Of a stretch of 64,000 nt of DNA, positions 18,908 to 28,004 are shown in pieces. The translations under genes and the position numbers were made by a program. Below the pieces are notes generated by a model that made no database searches, was not told the origin of the DNA, and saw nothing but the letters and a program-made list of their open reading frames with translations. The first letter of the stretch is position 1, and every line of letters starts with the position of its first letter. Origin of the DNA: Saprospirales bacterium (GTDB lineage: Bacteria; Bacteroidota; Bacteroidia; Chitinophagales; Saprospiraceae); NCBI GenBank assembly GCA_016719895.1, contig JADJYG010000003.1, positions 349,624 to 413,623 of the forward strand, given 5' to 3'.

Positions 18908-19023
18908 ACGAATAATAAGTTAGTGACAAATACGGATGTAATTTCCCGGATTAAAATAAATGTTGGTTTATACGGCGTTCGTCCAAACCAGACAGCAAAC
19001 ATAAGTGAAATCCAGACAGATTA

Positions 19024-19182
19024 GGAACGTGTCCGAAATAACTTACCATTTTGGGCGGCGTCTTCTTGACGCTGACTTCGTTGGTAAAACAGTTGCGTAG
19101 CGATGCTATGCGCCTGTTTCACCGCCTTGCCAGCGCCAAGAATACACTCGCCGAAAACGGCAACTTATTTCGGACACGTTCC
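19024..19182. mobile_element. MITE-like 159-bp imperfect palindrome
   Basis: The ends are an exact 18-bp inverted repeat, GGAACGTGTCCGAAATAA at 19024-19041 and its complement at 19165-19182. The interior remains self-complementary up to a 3-base centre (GAT, 19102-19104): 19083-19101 pairs with 19105-19123 at about 15 of 19 positions. The trinucleotide TTA flanks both ends (19021-19023 and 19183-19185), consistent with a 3-bp target duplication. It encodes nothing. It could be a MITE or a REP-like hairpin element; no parent transposase is in the window. Confidence 0.6.
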
Positions 19183-19193
19183 TTATTTCGGTT

Positions 19194-20300
19194 TCAAATT
19201 TTCACATAAATCTTCCGGCGATACAAGTACAGGCACACCAACCAGCATACCAGTAAAAAACTGAGCGCAAACAACAGCGAGCCGAATGCTCCGCCTTCTA
19301 TGGGTTTAAATACGTGGCTGTAAATCCAGCCGTAGGCCGACTCCGTTTCACCACCGGCGGTGGTCCACTTGCTGATGAGCATAATTTTGGTCAGCAGCCC
19401 GGCCAGCACATAGGCGAAAAGCGGATTGGCGCCGAAAACCAGGAAAAAGCGGATATAGCGCTGGCCGTTGGCAATGTCGAGCGCCCATACGCTGACGGCC
19501 AGCAGAATCATGGAAATGCCGCCGGTATACAGTACAAAAGTGCTCGTCCAAAGGCTTTTATTGATCGGGAACGCCAGATCCCAAACCAAGCCGGCTGCGG
19601 CAAGTACAACGCCCCACATCAAAAGGTCGCGCACGGCGAGCATTTTTTGTTCCTGCCGTTTTTGCATCATCTGGCCGCTCCACCAGCCCAAAAGTACCGT
19701 GACAATAGCCGGCAAGGTGCTCAATAGGCCTTCCGGGTCAAACGCGATGCCTTTGCCTTTCCATAAGTGCCCGGGGCCAAGGATTGCCAGGTCCATCATA
19801 CGCACGGCGCTAAACTCCAGCGAATACGGGTCCGCGCCGGGTATGCCCATCCAATACAAAATACCCCAGTAGCCAAAAAGAATAGCCAGCGCCACACCGA
19901 TCAGCCAGCGCGCCGGCAAGGTCAGCGCCAGCACTGCAGCCAACCCATACCCGAGTGCCAGGCGTTGGAGGACGCCCATGATCCGAAGGTTTTCGAGGCT
20001 CTTGCCAAAAAACGGAAAAGCGGCCAGCAGCAACCCCAGCGCAAACAGCACGGCCGTCCGGCGCGCGATCTTGCGCAGGATCGCTGCATTCAACGCTCGC
20101 CCGTATTTTTCAAACGAAAACCACATCGAAACCCCGATGATGAACATAAACGAGGGAAAGACCAGGTCGGTGGGAGTGCAGCCATGCCAGTCGGCGTGCC
20201 GCAGCGGGGCGTAAACAAACTCCCAGGTGCCCGGCGTATTCACAATCAACATCAGGGCAATCGTCAGGCCGCGGTAGAAATCAATGGAAAGATAGCGCAT
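19194..20300 (-). CDS. DUF5009 / HGSNAT-type membrane acyltransferase
   Basis: A 368-residue integral membrane protein starting MRYLSIDFYRGLTIALMLIVNTPG, followed by WHGCTPTDLVFPSFMFIIGVSM. This start, the Asp-Phe-Arg-Gly element and the loop with conserved His mark the heparan-alpha-glucosaminide N-acetyltransferase-like family (DUF5009). About ten membrane segments are visible. It probably transfers acetyl groups to a sugar across the membrane; the substrate is not known. The start at 20300 is preferred to far upstream in-frame codons because it opens directly with the family's first helix. Confidence 0.82.
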   Translation of the reverse strand: MRYLSIDFYRGLTIALMLIVNTPGTWEFVYAPLRHADWHGCTPTDLVFPSFMFIIGVSMWFSFEKYGRALNAAILRKIARRTAVLFALGLLLAAFPFFGKSLENLRIMGVLQRLALGYGLAAVLALTLPARWLIGVALAILFGYWGILYWMGIPGADPYSLEFSAVRMMDLAILGPGHLWKGKGIAFDPEGLLSTLPAIVTVLLGWWSGQMMQKRQEQKMLAVRDLLMWGVVLAAAGLVWDLAFPINKSLWTSTFVLYTGGISMILLAVSVWALDIANGQRYIRFFLVFGANPLFAYVLAGLLTKIMLISKWTTAGGETESAYGWIYSHVFKPIEGGAFGSLLFALSFLLVCWLVCLYLYRRKIYVKI

Positions 20301-20452
20301 AGGTAGTACGGTGTGCAGGTAAGACAGAAAGGCATTCCAAAGCAAAGGAACAACACGCCGAAAAAATATAATACTCTTTTTTGTTCTTTCTTGCCGGGCT
20401 TGCCGGCAGCAAATACCGCCCGGCTTGCATCTTTTTTGGAAACTTACCGCGT

Positions 20453-23400
20453 ATGCGTTTTTTAACCCTGCTTTCCGTTGTACTTTTTTTAATCTGCTCC
20501 TGCGCCTTGCACGCCCAATCCTTTTCCTGCGGTATGGACATCCTGTGGCAGGAGCGCCTCTTACGGGACACTGGATTTCGAAAACGTTTGGATGCCGTCG
20601 AAAAACAGCGCTCCGACGCGCTCGACGCCGGTCTGGCCCAGGCGGATGGACTGGCAGCGACGTACGCCCTGCCGGTAGTTGTGCATATTGTCCATCAAAA
20701 CGGCGCTGAAAACATATCCGACGCCCAGGTGCTGGCGGGTATCCAGCAGATAAACGACGCCTTTGCCAACAGCGGCTATTACGATAAGGGCGATGGCGTG
20801 CCAACGCCATTCCAGTTCTGCCTGGCCCTGCGAACCCCCGACGGCGCCCCCACCACCGGCATCAACCGGGTGGTATCGACCCTGACCATGGAAACTATGG
20901 AATATGACGACGAGTCTTTGAAGGATCTTAGCCGTTGGGATCCGCTGAAGTACATCAATATTTGGGTGGTTCGGGAAATTATCAGCGCCGGCTCCGGGCC
21001 GGGCGTAGCCGGATATGCCTACCTGCCCGGCGCCCACGGCGATGATATTGACGGCATCGTCATGGAGGCCCGCTGGTTTGGCGCATCGCCGGCAAAAACC
21101 GGCGTGTTGATCCACGAGATGGGCCACTACCTCGGCCTGCTCCATACGTTTCAGGGCGGCTGCACCAACGACAACTGCAATACCGACGGCGACCGGGTGT
21201 GCGACACGCCGCCCGACCAGTCCACCGCCTGGCAACCCTGCGCCGCCATCCAAAACTCCTGCACGACCGATACCAATTCGGGTTTTGTCGCCGATCAGAA
21301 CGACATGACCATTAATTATATGGATTATGCCACAGTAGACTGTTACAACGCGTTCACTAAAGGGCAAAGCGACCGCATGGAGTTTTTTCTCAACACCGCC
21401 CGGAAAAGTCTGCTCGCGTCGGATGGCTGCCTGAACCCCTGCGCCAACCCGATCGCGGCAACCTTCACCGCTTCTGCCGGCCCGGTAGTGCCCGTTGGCA
21501 CAACGGTGGATTTTATCAACGGCTCCGTGAACGGCGACATATATCAATGGTTGCTCAACGGTATACCCGTAGCCTCTACGGCCCAGTTCTCGAACCTGAT
21601 GGCCACATTGGGCGCCGTGGTGGTCACACTGAACATAACAAACGCCGACTCCACTTGCGCGGATAGCTTTAGCGACACCCTGACGGTCATTTGCCCGCTC
21701 ACGGCCGGTTTCAACATCAGTACCACGACCCCAAAGGCCGGCGAAACCATCGCCCTCACGGCAACCAACTCCAACGCCGCCCAGTGGGAATGGACGGTCA
21801 ACGGTATCGGCATCGGTTCGGCTGCCACAGCCGCTGTGCAGATGCCATACCCCGGTATTTATTCCATTTGCCTGACGGAATCGAACGATTATTGTGCCCA
21901 AACCCGGTGCCAACCGGTAGAGATCGACGATACCTCGGCGTGTAAGGGCAGTTTGTTTTTATCCTTGCCCGATTCGACAGGCCTGGAGGAAATTGTCAAA
22001 TTGCCCGATGGATCCTGGTTGGCTGGCGGCGCGTCGCACGCTGGCGACAGCTCCCTGCTTTTTCATTTGTCGCCAAACTGGAACATAAACGGCAGCCGCA
22101 TTTTTGATATCATTCCCGGTGAAAAAGAAAGTATTCAGACCCTGGAATGGGTGAGTGGCGCTTATGTGGTCGGGTTTGGGGCCTCCGGGTATACCACGCC
22201 CTCCGCCAATCGCCGTTTTTTTATTTTTAAATACCACTACCCCAGCAGAACGCTTGCCTGGGTGCGCAGTTACCGGTCCAATGCTTTTCAGCCTTGGATC
22301 GAATGGTCCAAGCTTGCCGAGCTACCTGCCGACGGGAACTACTTGCTTGCAAGTGCCGACGAAAAAAATGCATACCGGGGCCTTCGGTTGATCATTGACA
22401 AAAACACCGGCGATATACTGAGCGCCCCATATCTGAAGGGGCAAATTGCCCTGGTTTCTCCCTATGACATGAAACGAATCAGCGACCAGATATATGTTTC
22501 CGGCCGGTATATCAGCTCAGCCACTGACCAGGGCGCACACCTGGTGATTTATTCCGGCAACGGTCAAGTCCAATCGAGCCGGTATTATACCAACTCCTTT
22601 TTCCAGTTGTACGCCAGCAGTATTACCCACCTGGACAACGCACTGTATATATTGGCAGACGGCGCCGGCAACAACACTTATGCAGTTGTCCTTAAAACCG
22701 ATCTGGCCGGCCAGGTCATTTGGTCAAAACGTATTAATCTGCCCGTCAATACGTCTATGGTGGATGGAAAAATGATCATTGCGGTAAACGACGGCGTCAT
22801 CATTCATATCAACCATCCGGCGGTTTTACATTCGTTTCTGTACAAATTCGATACTGCGGGCAATCTGGTTTGGAGTAAAATTTTGAACCTTCCAGGCAAT
22901 TGTTACCTCAACAACATTTATGCTGATGGAAACAAGATTGCCGGCATCGGCTATGTGTTCGGCGGAAAGGCATTCTTGTTCCGGATTGATCCTGAGAAGC
23001 TCATCGACGGTCCATGTACCTACCTGGAAGGGACCGCTGCCACCGCATTTGATATTTCTGTAACGCCAACCAACGGACCGGTTCAATTGACCGATCAGGG
23101 GTGGACCAGCTTAAGCGTTCCGGTGGAGGAGTATCCCACTGCATTGGAATTATCCGAAATATGCCCGCCCAGCCCCTGCCCGGAAACCTGCGATAACGGC
23201 CTCGACGACGATGGCGACGGCTATGTGGACTGTTTCGACACCGCCGACTGTCCCTGCCAATCCGAAATACCCGACTGCTACACGGCGGATACCCTGGGCC
23301 TGGGTTTTAGCGGCCGCCTGGCCTGGAAGAGCGACCCGCTGAACGTGAACGCCATTTCCACGCCCATCGCAGCCAACCTCAATCCAGGCGCCGATTCCAT

Positions 23401-26254
23401 CCCGGAGATCATTGTGTTGCAAGGGGAGCCCGGCACCAACAACGACCTGAGCAGCGCTTTCCTGATTTTTCGCGGCGACGGCGCCAACGCTGCCGCGCCG
23501 GATATTCTGGCGATCCCTGGCAGCGTGCTGAACCGGCCGGCGAATTTCCCTGTCGTCGGCGATGTGGACGGCGACGGCTCGCCGGAGCTGATCGTCGTGT
23601 GTGCCGATCGCTATATCCGCGTATTTGCGCACTACCAGGCCGGCGGCTCGCCGCCGATGGCCCTCTGGCTGAGCTCCGCCGATCCCGTGAGCGACCATGC
23701 ACACCGGCCGTTTCTGGCCGATTTCGATCAGAACGGCAAACCGGAAGTTTATGTGGGCACGGAGGTTTTTCAATTCGACTTTTCCAATGCTGCATTAAAC
23801 CGGGTCAGCGGGCCCAACCAAACGCCTTCGGGCAAGCTGAATACAACGGTGACCACTAAATTCAGCTGCAACCCGGTGGCGGCCGATTTGCTAACGCCGG
23901 TCGATTGCGGCGGCGACCCGGATTGTGCTGGACTGGAAATCGCCGCTGGCCCTGTCATTTATTCCGTAGACCTCAATCCACTGGACGGCGACCCGGTTGA
24001 AATAAAACCGCAACGCAATCTCAACGCTGTAACGGGCGGCGCTTATTCCGACGGTTATACCACGGTGGCGGATATCGATCTGGACGGTATTCCCGACGTA
24101 TTGGTAGCCGGCCGGCAAGGCAACCAACTCGGCGTGTATGCCTGGAATAAGACGGGGTTGCTGCGCTTTTTCAATTACCCCGGTTTTACTACGCGGGGTG
24201 GCGGTATCGTAGCAGTGGCCAATGTTTGGAACGACAAGGCCAGCGGCGGCGCACAGGACTTTCCGGAACTCCTGGCTGCTGCCGAAAACCGCCTGGTTTG
24301 TTTCAACCTCAACCGGGCCAACCAAACCCCTGCAACGCCCTGGTGGTGGGAAGGGAGCACAGCCGATCTCTCGGGAAGTTTGGGCATTTCGACCTTTGAT
24401 TTTAACAACGACGGCTGGCCGGAAATCCTGCTGCGCGACCAAAACGGCTTGCGGGTGCTGTACGGCGGCAGGGCGCCATTTCCCACCGGGGTGGCTCCCG
24501 ACCGCAATTGGATGGCCTTCCCAATGGGCTCCGGCACTATCGATGAATACCCGGTAGTGGCCGACCTCGATCACGACGGCCAGGCCGAGATTACTATTAC
24601 CGGCCATGAAATGCCGGGAGTTCCGCCGGCCGGCGCCGCCACCGGCCGCTTGTGGGTATTCGAATCCGACCCCCTCACCGGCAGCCCCTGGCTTTCTGCC
24701 CGCTCTTTCTGGAATCAGTACAGTTATTTCATCGTTCCGGTAAATGACGACCTAAGCATCCCCAAAACACAACAGCCGCACCACCTCGAACTCCCCGGCA
24801 TTGGCTCGGGTAAACGCCCGTTCAACCGGTTTCTGAGCCAGTTACCGCTACTCAATACGTCTTACGACCCCTACCTGCCGCTCCCCGATGCCGTGGTAAC
24901 GGCCGGGCCGCTCCGTTGTTCGAACGACTCGATCTGCATACCGCTGACTATTTGCAACGGGGGTAGCGCCGCCTTGCCGGCGGGTACGCCGCTGCGCTTG
25001 TATCGCGGCGACCCAACCGCCATTTCCGCCACCCTGATCCTCCTTCAACCTGCCCTATCCCGGCCTATCCCGGCAGATAGCTGCCTGGAAATAGAAATCC
25101 GTTTTCCAACCGCTTGGGACAACATGGTTTTTGTAGTCGTCAACGATAACGGCTCCCTGCCCACGCCGTTTAGTTTGAGTGCCGACTTTCCCTCCAGCGG
25201 CGTGGTCGAATGCAATTATGCTAACAACATCGATTCGTTCCCGCTGCCGGCCGCGCTGCCGCCGATTGACCTGGGACCTGACGTTCAAGTGTGTCAAAAC
25301 GGGGTATGGACGTTTCATGCGAGCAATAACTTTGCTACCTACAAATGGTCCACATTATCTACCGATTCCATGATCACCGTGTACGCGCCCGGTACCTATT
25401 GGGTAGAAGCACGCGACCAATGCGGACAGGTGTACACCGATACTGTGGTGGTGAGCGTTAGCCAGGCTACTATTATCGACCTGGGACCGGATACTAGCTT
25501 TTGCGGCGGCGGCGCCCTGCAATTTGACGTGCCGGGGTTTGAGCAGTATCAATGGGTTCCGGAGACGGGGTTGTCTTGTGCTGCCTGTCCGAACCCCGCG
25601 GCTACTGTCGCTAACTCGATCACCTACACGGTTTTGGCTAAAACGGCACACGGATGCTACAGTGTGGATTCTATCCGGATCACGGTCGCCGGCTTGGCGG
25701 CGGCTTCGCTGGATACGGCGCTTTGCGCCAATACTTCCCTGACGTGGAACGGTGTGGAAATTCCGGCGGGCAGCTCGCATGTCTTCACTTTTTCCCTCCA
25801 AAACGGCTGCGATTCCACCTTTACCGTGCATTCGAGTGCGCTTCCTACCCAACAAACGCAGGAGAGCCGCAGCATTTGCGCGGGCGATTCGGTGCTGATT
25901 TTCAACCAATGGCGCAGTGCGGCGGGCGTATACGCCCAAACCTTCAGCGCGCAAAACGGTTGCGATTCGACGCACTCCGTGGCCCTTGCAGGTGTTGCCA
26001 GTGTTGCAAACGCAGGAGAGCCGCAGCATTTGCGCGGGCGATTCGACCCTGATTTTCAACCAATGGCGCAGTGCGGCGGGCGTGTACGCCCAAACTTTCA
26101 GCGCGCAAAACGGTTGCGATTCGACGCACGCCGTAGCCTTGCAGGTGTTGCCAGTGCTGCAAACACAGGAGAGCCGCAGCGTTTGCGCGGGCGATTCGAC
26201 CCTGATTTTCAACCAATGGCGCAGTACGGCGGGCGTGTACGCCCAAACCTTTAG
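20453..26254 (+). CDS. Giant secreted M43-type metalloprotease, N-terminal part of a frame-interrupted gene
   Basis: Reading from ATG 20453: signal peptide MRFLTLLSVVLFLICSCALHAQ, a pappalysin-type (M43) metalloprotease domain with HEMGHYLGLLH at residues 221-231 (zinc ligands H221, H225, H231; E222 catalytic) and a downstream Met-turn-like NYMDY, PKD-like modules, a beta-propeller region without close family, a DNGLDDDGDGYVDCFD Ca-binding-like segment, FG-GAP/VCBS repeats (DVDGDGSPELIVV), a CARDB-like domain and the start of a 51-residue tandem repeat. An extra C near 25983 shifts the frame in the first repeat, and translation ends in the third repeat at 26254. The real product very likely continues to 27802 in the same phase, ending in a type B sorting domain. 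Confidence 0.8.
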   Translation: MRFLTLLSVVLFLICSCALHAQSFSCGMDILWQERLLRDTGFRKRLDAVEKQRSDALDAGLAQADGLAATYALPVVVHIVHQNGAENISDAQVLAGIQQINDAFANSGYYDKGDGVPTPFQFCLALRTPDGAPTTGINRVVSTLTMETMEYDDESLKDLSRWDPLKYINIWVVREIISAGSGPGVAGYAYLPGAHGDDIDGIVMEARWFGASPAKTGVLIHEMGHYLGLLHTFQGGCTNDNCNTDGDRVCDTPPDQSTAWQPCAAIQNSCTTDTNSGFVADQNDMTINYMDYATVDCYNAFTKGQSDRMEFFLNTARKSLLASDGCLNPCANPIAATFTASAGPVVPVGTTVDFINGSVNGDIYQWLLNGIPVASTAQFSNLMATLGAVVVTLNITNADSTCADSFSDTLTVICPLTAGFNISTTTPKAGETIALTATNSNAAQWEWTVNGIGIGSAATAAVQMPYPGIYSICLTESNDYCAQTRCQPVEIDDTSACKGSLFLSLPDSTGLEEIVKLPDGSWLAGGASHAGDSSLLFHLSPNWNINGSRIFDIIPGEKESIQTLEWVSGAYVVGFGASGYTTPSANRRFFIFKYHYPSRTLAWVRSYRSNAFQPWIEWSKLAELPADGNYLLASADEKNAYRGLRLIIDKNTGDILSAPYLKGQIALVSPYDMKRISDQIYVSGRYISSATDQGAHLVIYSGNGQVQSSRYYTNSFFQLYASSITHLDNALYILADGAGNNTYAVVLKTDLAGQVIWSKRINLPVNTSMVDGKMIIAVNDGVIIHINHPAVLHSFLYKFDTAGNLVWSKILNLPGNCYLNNIYADGNKIAGIGYVFGGKAFLFRIDPEKLIDGPCTYLEGTAATAFDISVTPTNGPVQLTDQGWTSLSVPVEEYPTALELSEICPPSPCPETCDNGLDDDGDGYVDCFDTADCPCQSEIPDCYTADTLGLGFSGRLAWKSDPLNVNAISTPIAANLNPGADSIPEIIVLQGEPGTNNDLSSAFLIFRGDGANAAAPDILAIPGSVLNRPANFPVVGDVDGDGSPELIVVCADRYIRVFAHYQAGGSPPMALWLSSADPVSDHAHRPFLADFDQNGKPEVYVGTEVFQFDFSNAALNRVSGPNQTPSGKLNTTVTTKFSCNPVAADLLTPVDCGGDPDCAGLEIAAGPVIYSVDLNPLDGDPVEIKPQRNLNAVTGGAYSDGYTTVADIDLDGIPDVLVAGRQGNQLGVYAWNKTGLLRFFNYPGFTTRGGGIVAVANVWNDKASGGAQDFPELLAAAENRLVCFNLNRANQTPATPWWWEGSTADLSGSLGISTFDFNNDGWPEILLRDQNGLRVLYGGRAPFPTGVAPDRNWMAFPMGSGTIDEYPVVADLDHDGQAEITITGHEMPGVPPAGAATGRLWVFESDPLTGSPWLSARSFWNQYSYFIVPVNDDLSIPKTQQPHHLELPGIGSGKRPFNRFLSQLPLLNTSYDPYLPLPDAVVTAGPLRCSNDSICIPLTICNGGSAALPAGTPLRLYRGDPTAISATLILLQPALSRPIPADSCLEIEIRFPTAWDNMVFVVVNDNGSLPTPFSLSADFPSSGVVECNYANNIDSFPLPAALPPIDLGPDVQVCQNGVWTFHASNNFATYKWSTLSTDSMITVYAPGTYWVEARDQCGQVYTDTVVVSVSQATIIDLGPDTSFCGGGALQFDVPGFEQYQWVPETGLSCAACPNPAATVANSITYTVLAKTAHGCYSVDSIRITVAGLAAASLDTALCANTSLTWNGVEIPAGSSHVFTFSLQNGCDSTFTVHSSALPTQQTQESRSICAGDSVLIFNQWRSAAGVYAQTFSAQNGCDSTHSVALAGVASVANAGEPQHLRGRFDPDFQPMAQCGGRVRPNFQRAKRLRFDARRSLAGVASAANTGEPQRLRGRFDPDFQPMAQYGGRVRPNL

Positions 26255-26894
26255 CGCGCAAAACGGTTGCGATTCGACGCACTCCGTGGCCTTGCAGGTG
26301 TTGCCAGTGTTGCAAACGCAGGAGAGCCGCAGCATTTGCGCGGGCGATTCGACCCTGATTTTCAACCAATGGCGCAGTGCGGCGGGCGTATACGCCCAAA
26401 CCTTCAGCGCGCAAAACGGTTGCGATTCGACGCACTCCGTGGCCTTGCAGGTGTTGCCAGTGTTGCAAACGCAGGAGAGCCGCAGCATTTGCGCGGGCGA
26501 TTCGACCCTGATTTTCAACCAATGGCGCAGTGCGGCGGGCGTGTACGCCCAAACTTTCAGCGCGCAAAACGGTTGCGATTCGACGCACTCCGTGGCCTTG
26601 CAGGTGTTGCCAGTGTTGCAAACGCAGGAGAGCCGCAGCATTTGCGCGGGCGATTCAGTGCTGATTTTCAACCAATGGCGCAGTACGGCGGGCGTGTACG
26701 CCCAAACTTTCAGCGCGCAAAACGGTTGCGATTCGACGCACTCCGTGGCCTTGCAGGTGTTGCCAGTGTTGCAAACGCAGGAGAGCCGCAGCGTTTGCGC
26801 GGGCGATTCGACCCTGATTTTCAACCAATGGCGCAGTACGGCGGGCGTGTACGCCCAAACCTTCAGCGCGCAAAACGGTTGCGATTCGACGCAG
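25853..26894 (+). repeat. Seven tandem 153-bp coding repeats
   Basis: Units begin at 25853, 26007, 26160, 26313, 26466, 26619 and 26772. All spacings are 153 bases except the first, which is 154. Each unit encodes about 51 residues starting QTQESRSICAGDS and containing FNQWRS, GVYAQTF and NGCDST. Units are nearly identical in DNA, which suggests recent expansion. The seventh is cut short after CDST, and a diverged eighth unit with several small indels follows up to about 27050. Confidence 0.9.
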
Positions 26895-27802
26895 CCCAAA
26901 ACGGTTCGATTCCACCCGTACCTTGCAGGTGTGCCGGGGGCGCGGCGCGTTTTCGCGCGTGGCAAAATACGGCGGGGGCGTACAGTCAGGTATTCACGGG
27001 GCAAAACGGTTGCGATTCGACGCACGAGGTGGCGCTTGATATTTTACCTGCCCCGGTGATATCCCCCGACTGGAACCGCCCGTCTTGTGCGGACGCGGCG
27101 GATGGCAGCATTTTTCTCCCGGTTGCGCCCTTGGGATTGGAATACAGTTTGAATGGCGGGCCGTTTCAACCAGAAGCGGTTTTCGAAGGGATCAAGGCGG
27201 GTCCGTACACACTGGTGGCCCGAAACCAGGAGGGTTGTACGCAATCGGCAAATATCCTGCTGGAAGCGGCTACAGCGTTGACACTCGATTTGCCAGCCGA
27301 TACGACCATCGTACCCGGCCAGTCTGTGCTGCTTGAACCTACCACAAGCGGGCCGGTCGCCTTGTACGCCTGGATGCCGCCGGACTATCTCGATTGCAGT
27401 ACCTGCACCGCGCCGAAGGCCACGCCATTGGAAACGACGACCTACACTTTGGTGGTTTACAATGCTTCCGGATGTTCGGCTACCGACCGGACGACCGTGC
27501 GGGTGACGGGGCCGGCAGTTTATGTGCCTAATGTATTTGATCCGGGCAGCCCGGGGCTTAACAACGTGTTCGGGATTTGGGCAGCCCGCGGTGTCCGGCA
27601 GGTGCTTTACCTGGAAATTTATGACCGCTGGGGCGGCCTGGTTTTCCGGCGCGAGCGATTTGCCGCCGACGGCCTTACCGGTTGGGACGGCAGATGGAAG
27701 GGCCGGGACTGTAGCCCCGGCGTGTACGTTTACACGCTGGAGTTGGAAATGGATGACGGGAACCGTATCCGAATAGCCGGCGATGTGGCCCTGGTGCGAT
27801 AG
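26267..27802 (+). CDS. C-terminal part of the M43 protein with T9SS type B sorting domain
   Basis: In the reading phase of the upstream gene, this stretch is open from 26267 to 27802. Its first part (to about 26930) is repeat DNA read out of frame and is probably not real protein. From CAGGAARFRAWQNTAGAYSQVFTGQNGCDSTHEV onward it is convincing: a last diverged repeat, a SprB-like module (NRPSCADAADGSIFLPV), an Ig-like module with YAWMPPDYLDCSTCTAPKATP, and a gliding-type (type B) sorting domain FVPNVF-like YVPNVFDP...YDRWGGLVFRRERF...GWDGRWKG...GVYVYTLELE. It gives the surface-secretion signal of the protease. The TTG at 26267 is only an ORF boundary, not a believable start. Confidence 0.75.
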   Translation: MRFDALRGLAGVASVANAGEPQHLRGRFDPDFQPMAQCGGRIRPNLQRAKRLRFDALRGLAGVASVANAGEPQHLRGRFDPDFQPMAQCGGRVRPNFQRAKRLRFDALRGLAGVASVANAGEPQHLRGRFSADFQPMAQYGGRVRPNFQRAKRLRFDALRGLAGVASVANAGEPQRLRGRFDPDFQPMAQYGGRVRPNLQRAKRLRFDAAQNGSIPPVPCRCAGGAARFRAWQNTAGAYSQVFTGQNGCDSTHEVALDILPAPVISPDWNRPSCADAADGSIFLPVAPLGLEYSLNGGPFQPEAVFEGIKAGPYTLVARNQEGCTQSANILLEAATALTLDLPADTTIVPGQSVLLEPTTSGPVALYAWMPPDYLDCSTCTAPKATPLETTTYTLVVYNASGCSATDRTTVRVTGPAVYVPNVFDPGSPGLNNVFGIWAARGVRQVLYLEIYDRWGGLVFRRERFAADGLTGWDGRWKGRDCSPGVYVYTLELEMDDGNRIRIAGDVALVR

Positions 27803-27852
27803 CGCCGCCGGCAGTGACTTGTTTTTCTTTTCCCCGTTCCGGGCATTCGCTA

Positions 27853-27928
27853 TACCTTTGCGATGCTGTTTCCGAATCATTTTTGCTGATTTCAGGAGTT
27901 TCACCGTTTCAGGGTCCATCAGCAAAAA
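27853..27928 (+). promoter_or_regulatory. Promoter and structured leader of the fused mutase gene
   Basis: A -7 element TACCTTTG (27853-27860) would give a leader of about 140 bases. Within it TTTTTGCTGAT (27880-27890) and ATCAGCAAAAA (27918-27928) form a perfect 11-bp stem around a 27-base loop. No -33 match is evident, and no cobalamin-riboswitch B12 box is visible. Confidence 0.45.
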
Positions 27929-28004
27929 AGACTTTGCTTACCATACAGGGGACTTCCTTCAGCACGAACCTGAAACCCCGAAACCATGACCTAACCGCCA
28001 CACC

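Noticed and set aside
25853..26894. CRISPR array
   Set aside because: The repeats are contiguous 153-bp coding units without spacers and no cas gene is present.
25355..27025. Long minus-strand open frame through the 153-bp repeats
   Set aside because: A tandem repeat with a length divisible by three keeps any stop-free frame open; the predicted protein only mirrors the repeat and has no start signal or known domain.
27861..28004. Cobalamin riboswitch before the B12-dependent mutase
   Set aside because: No B12 box or matching core could be found in the 140-base leader.
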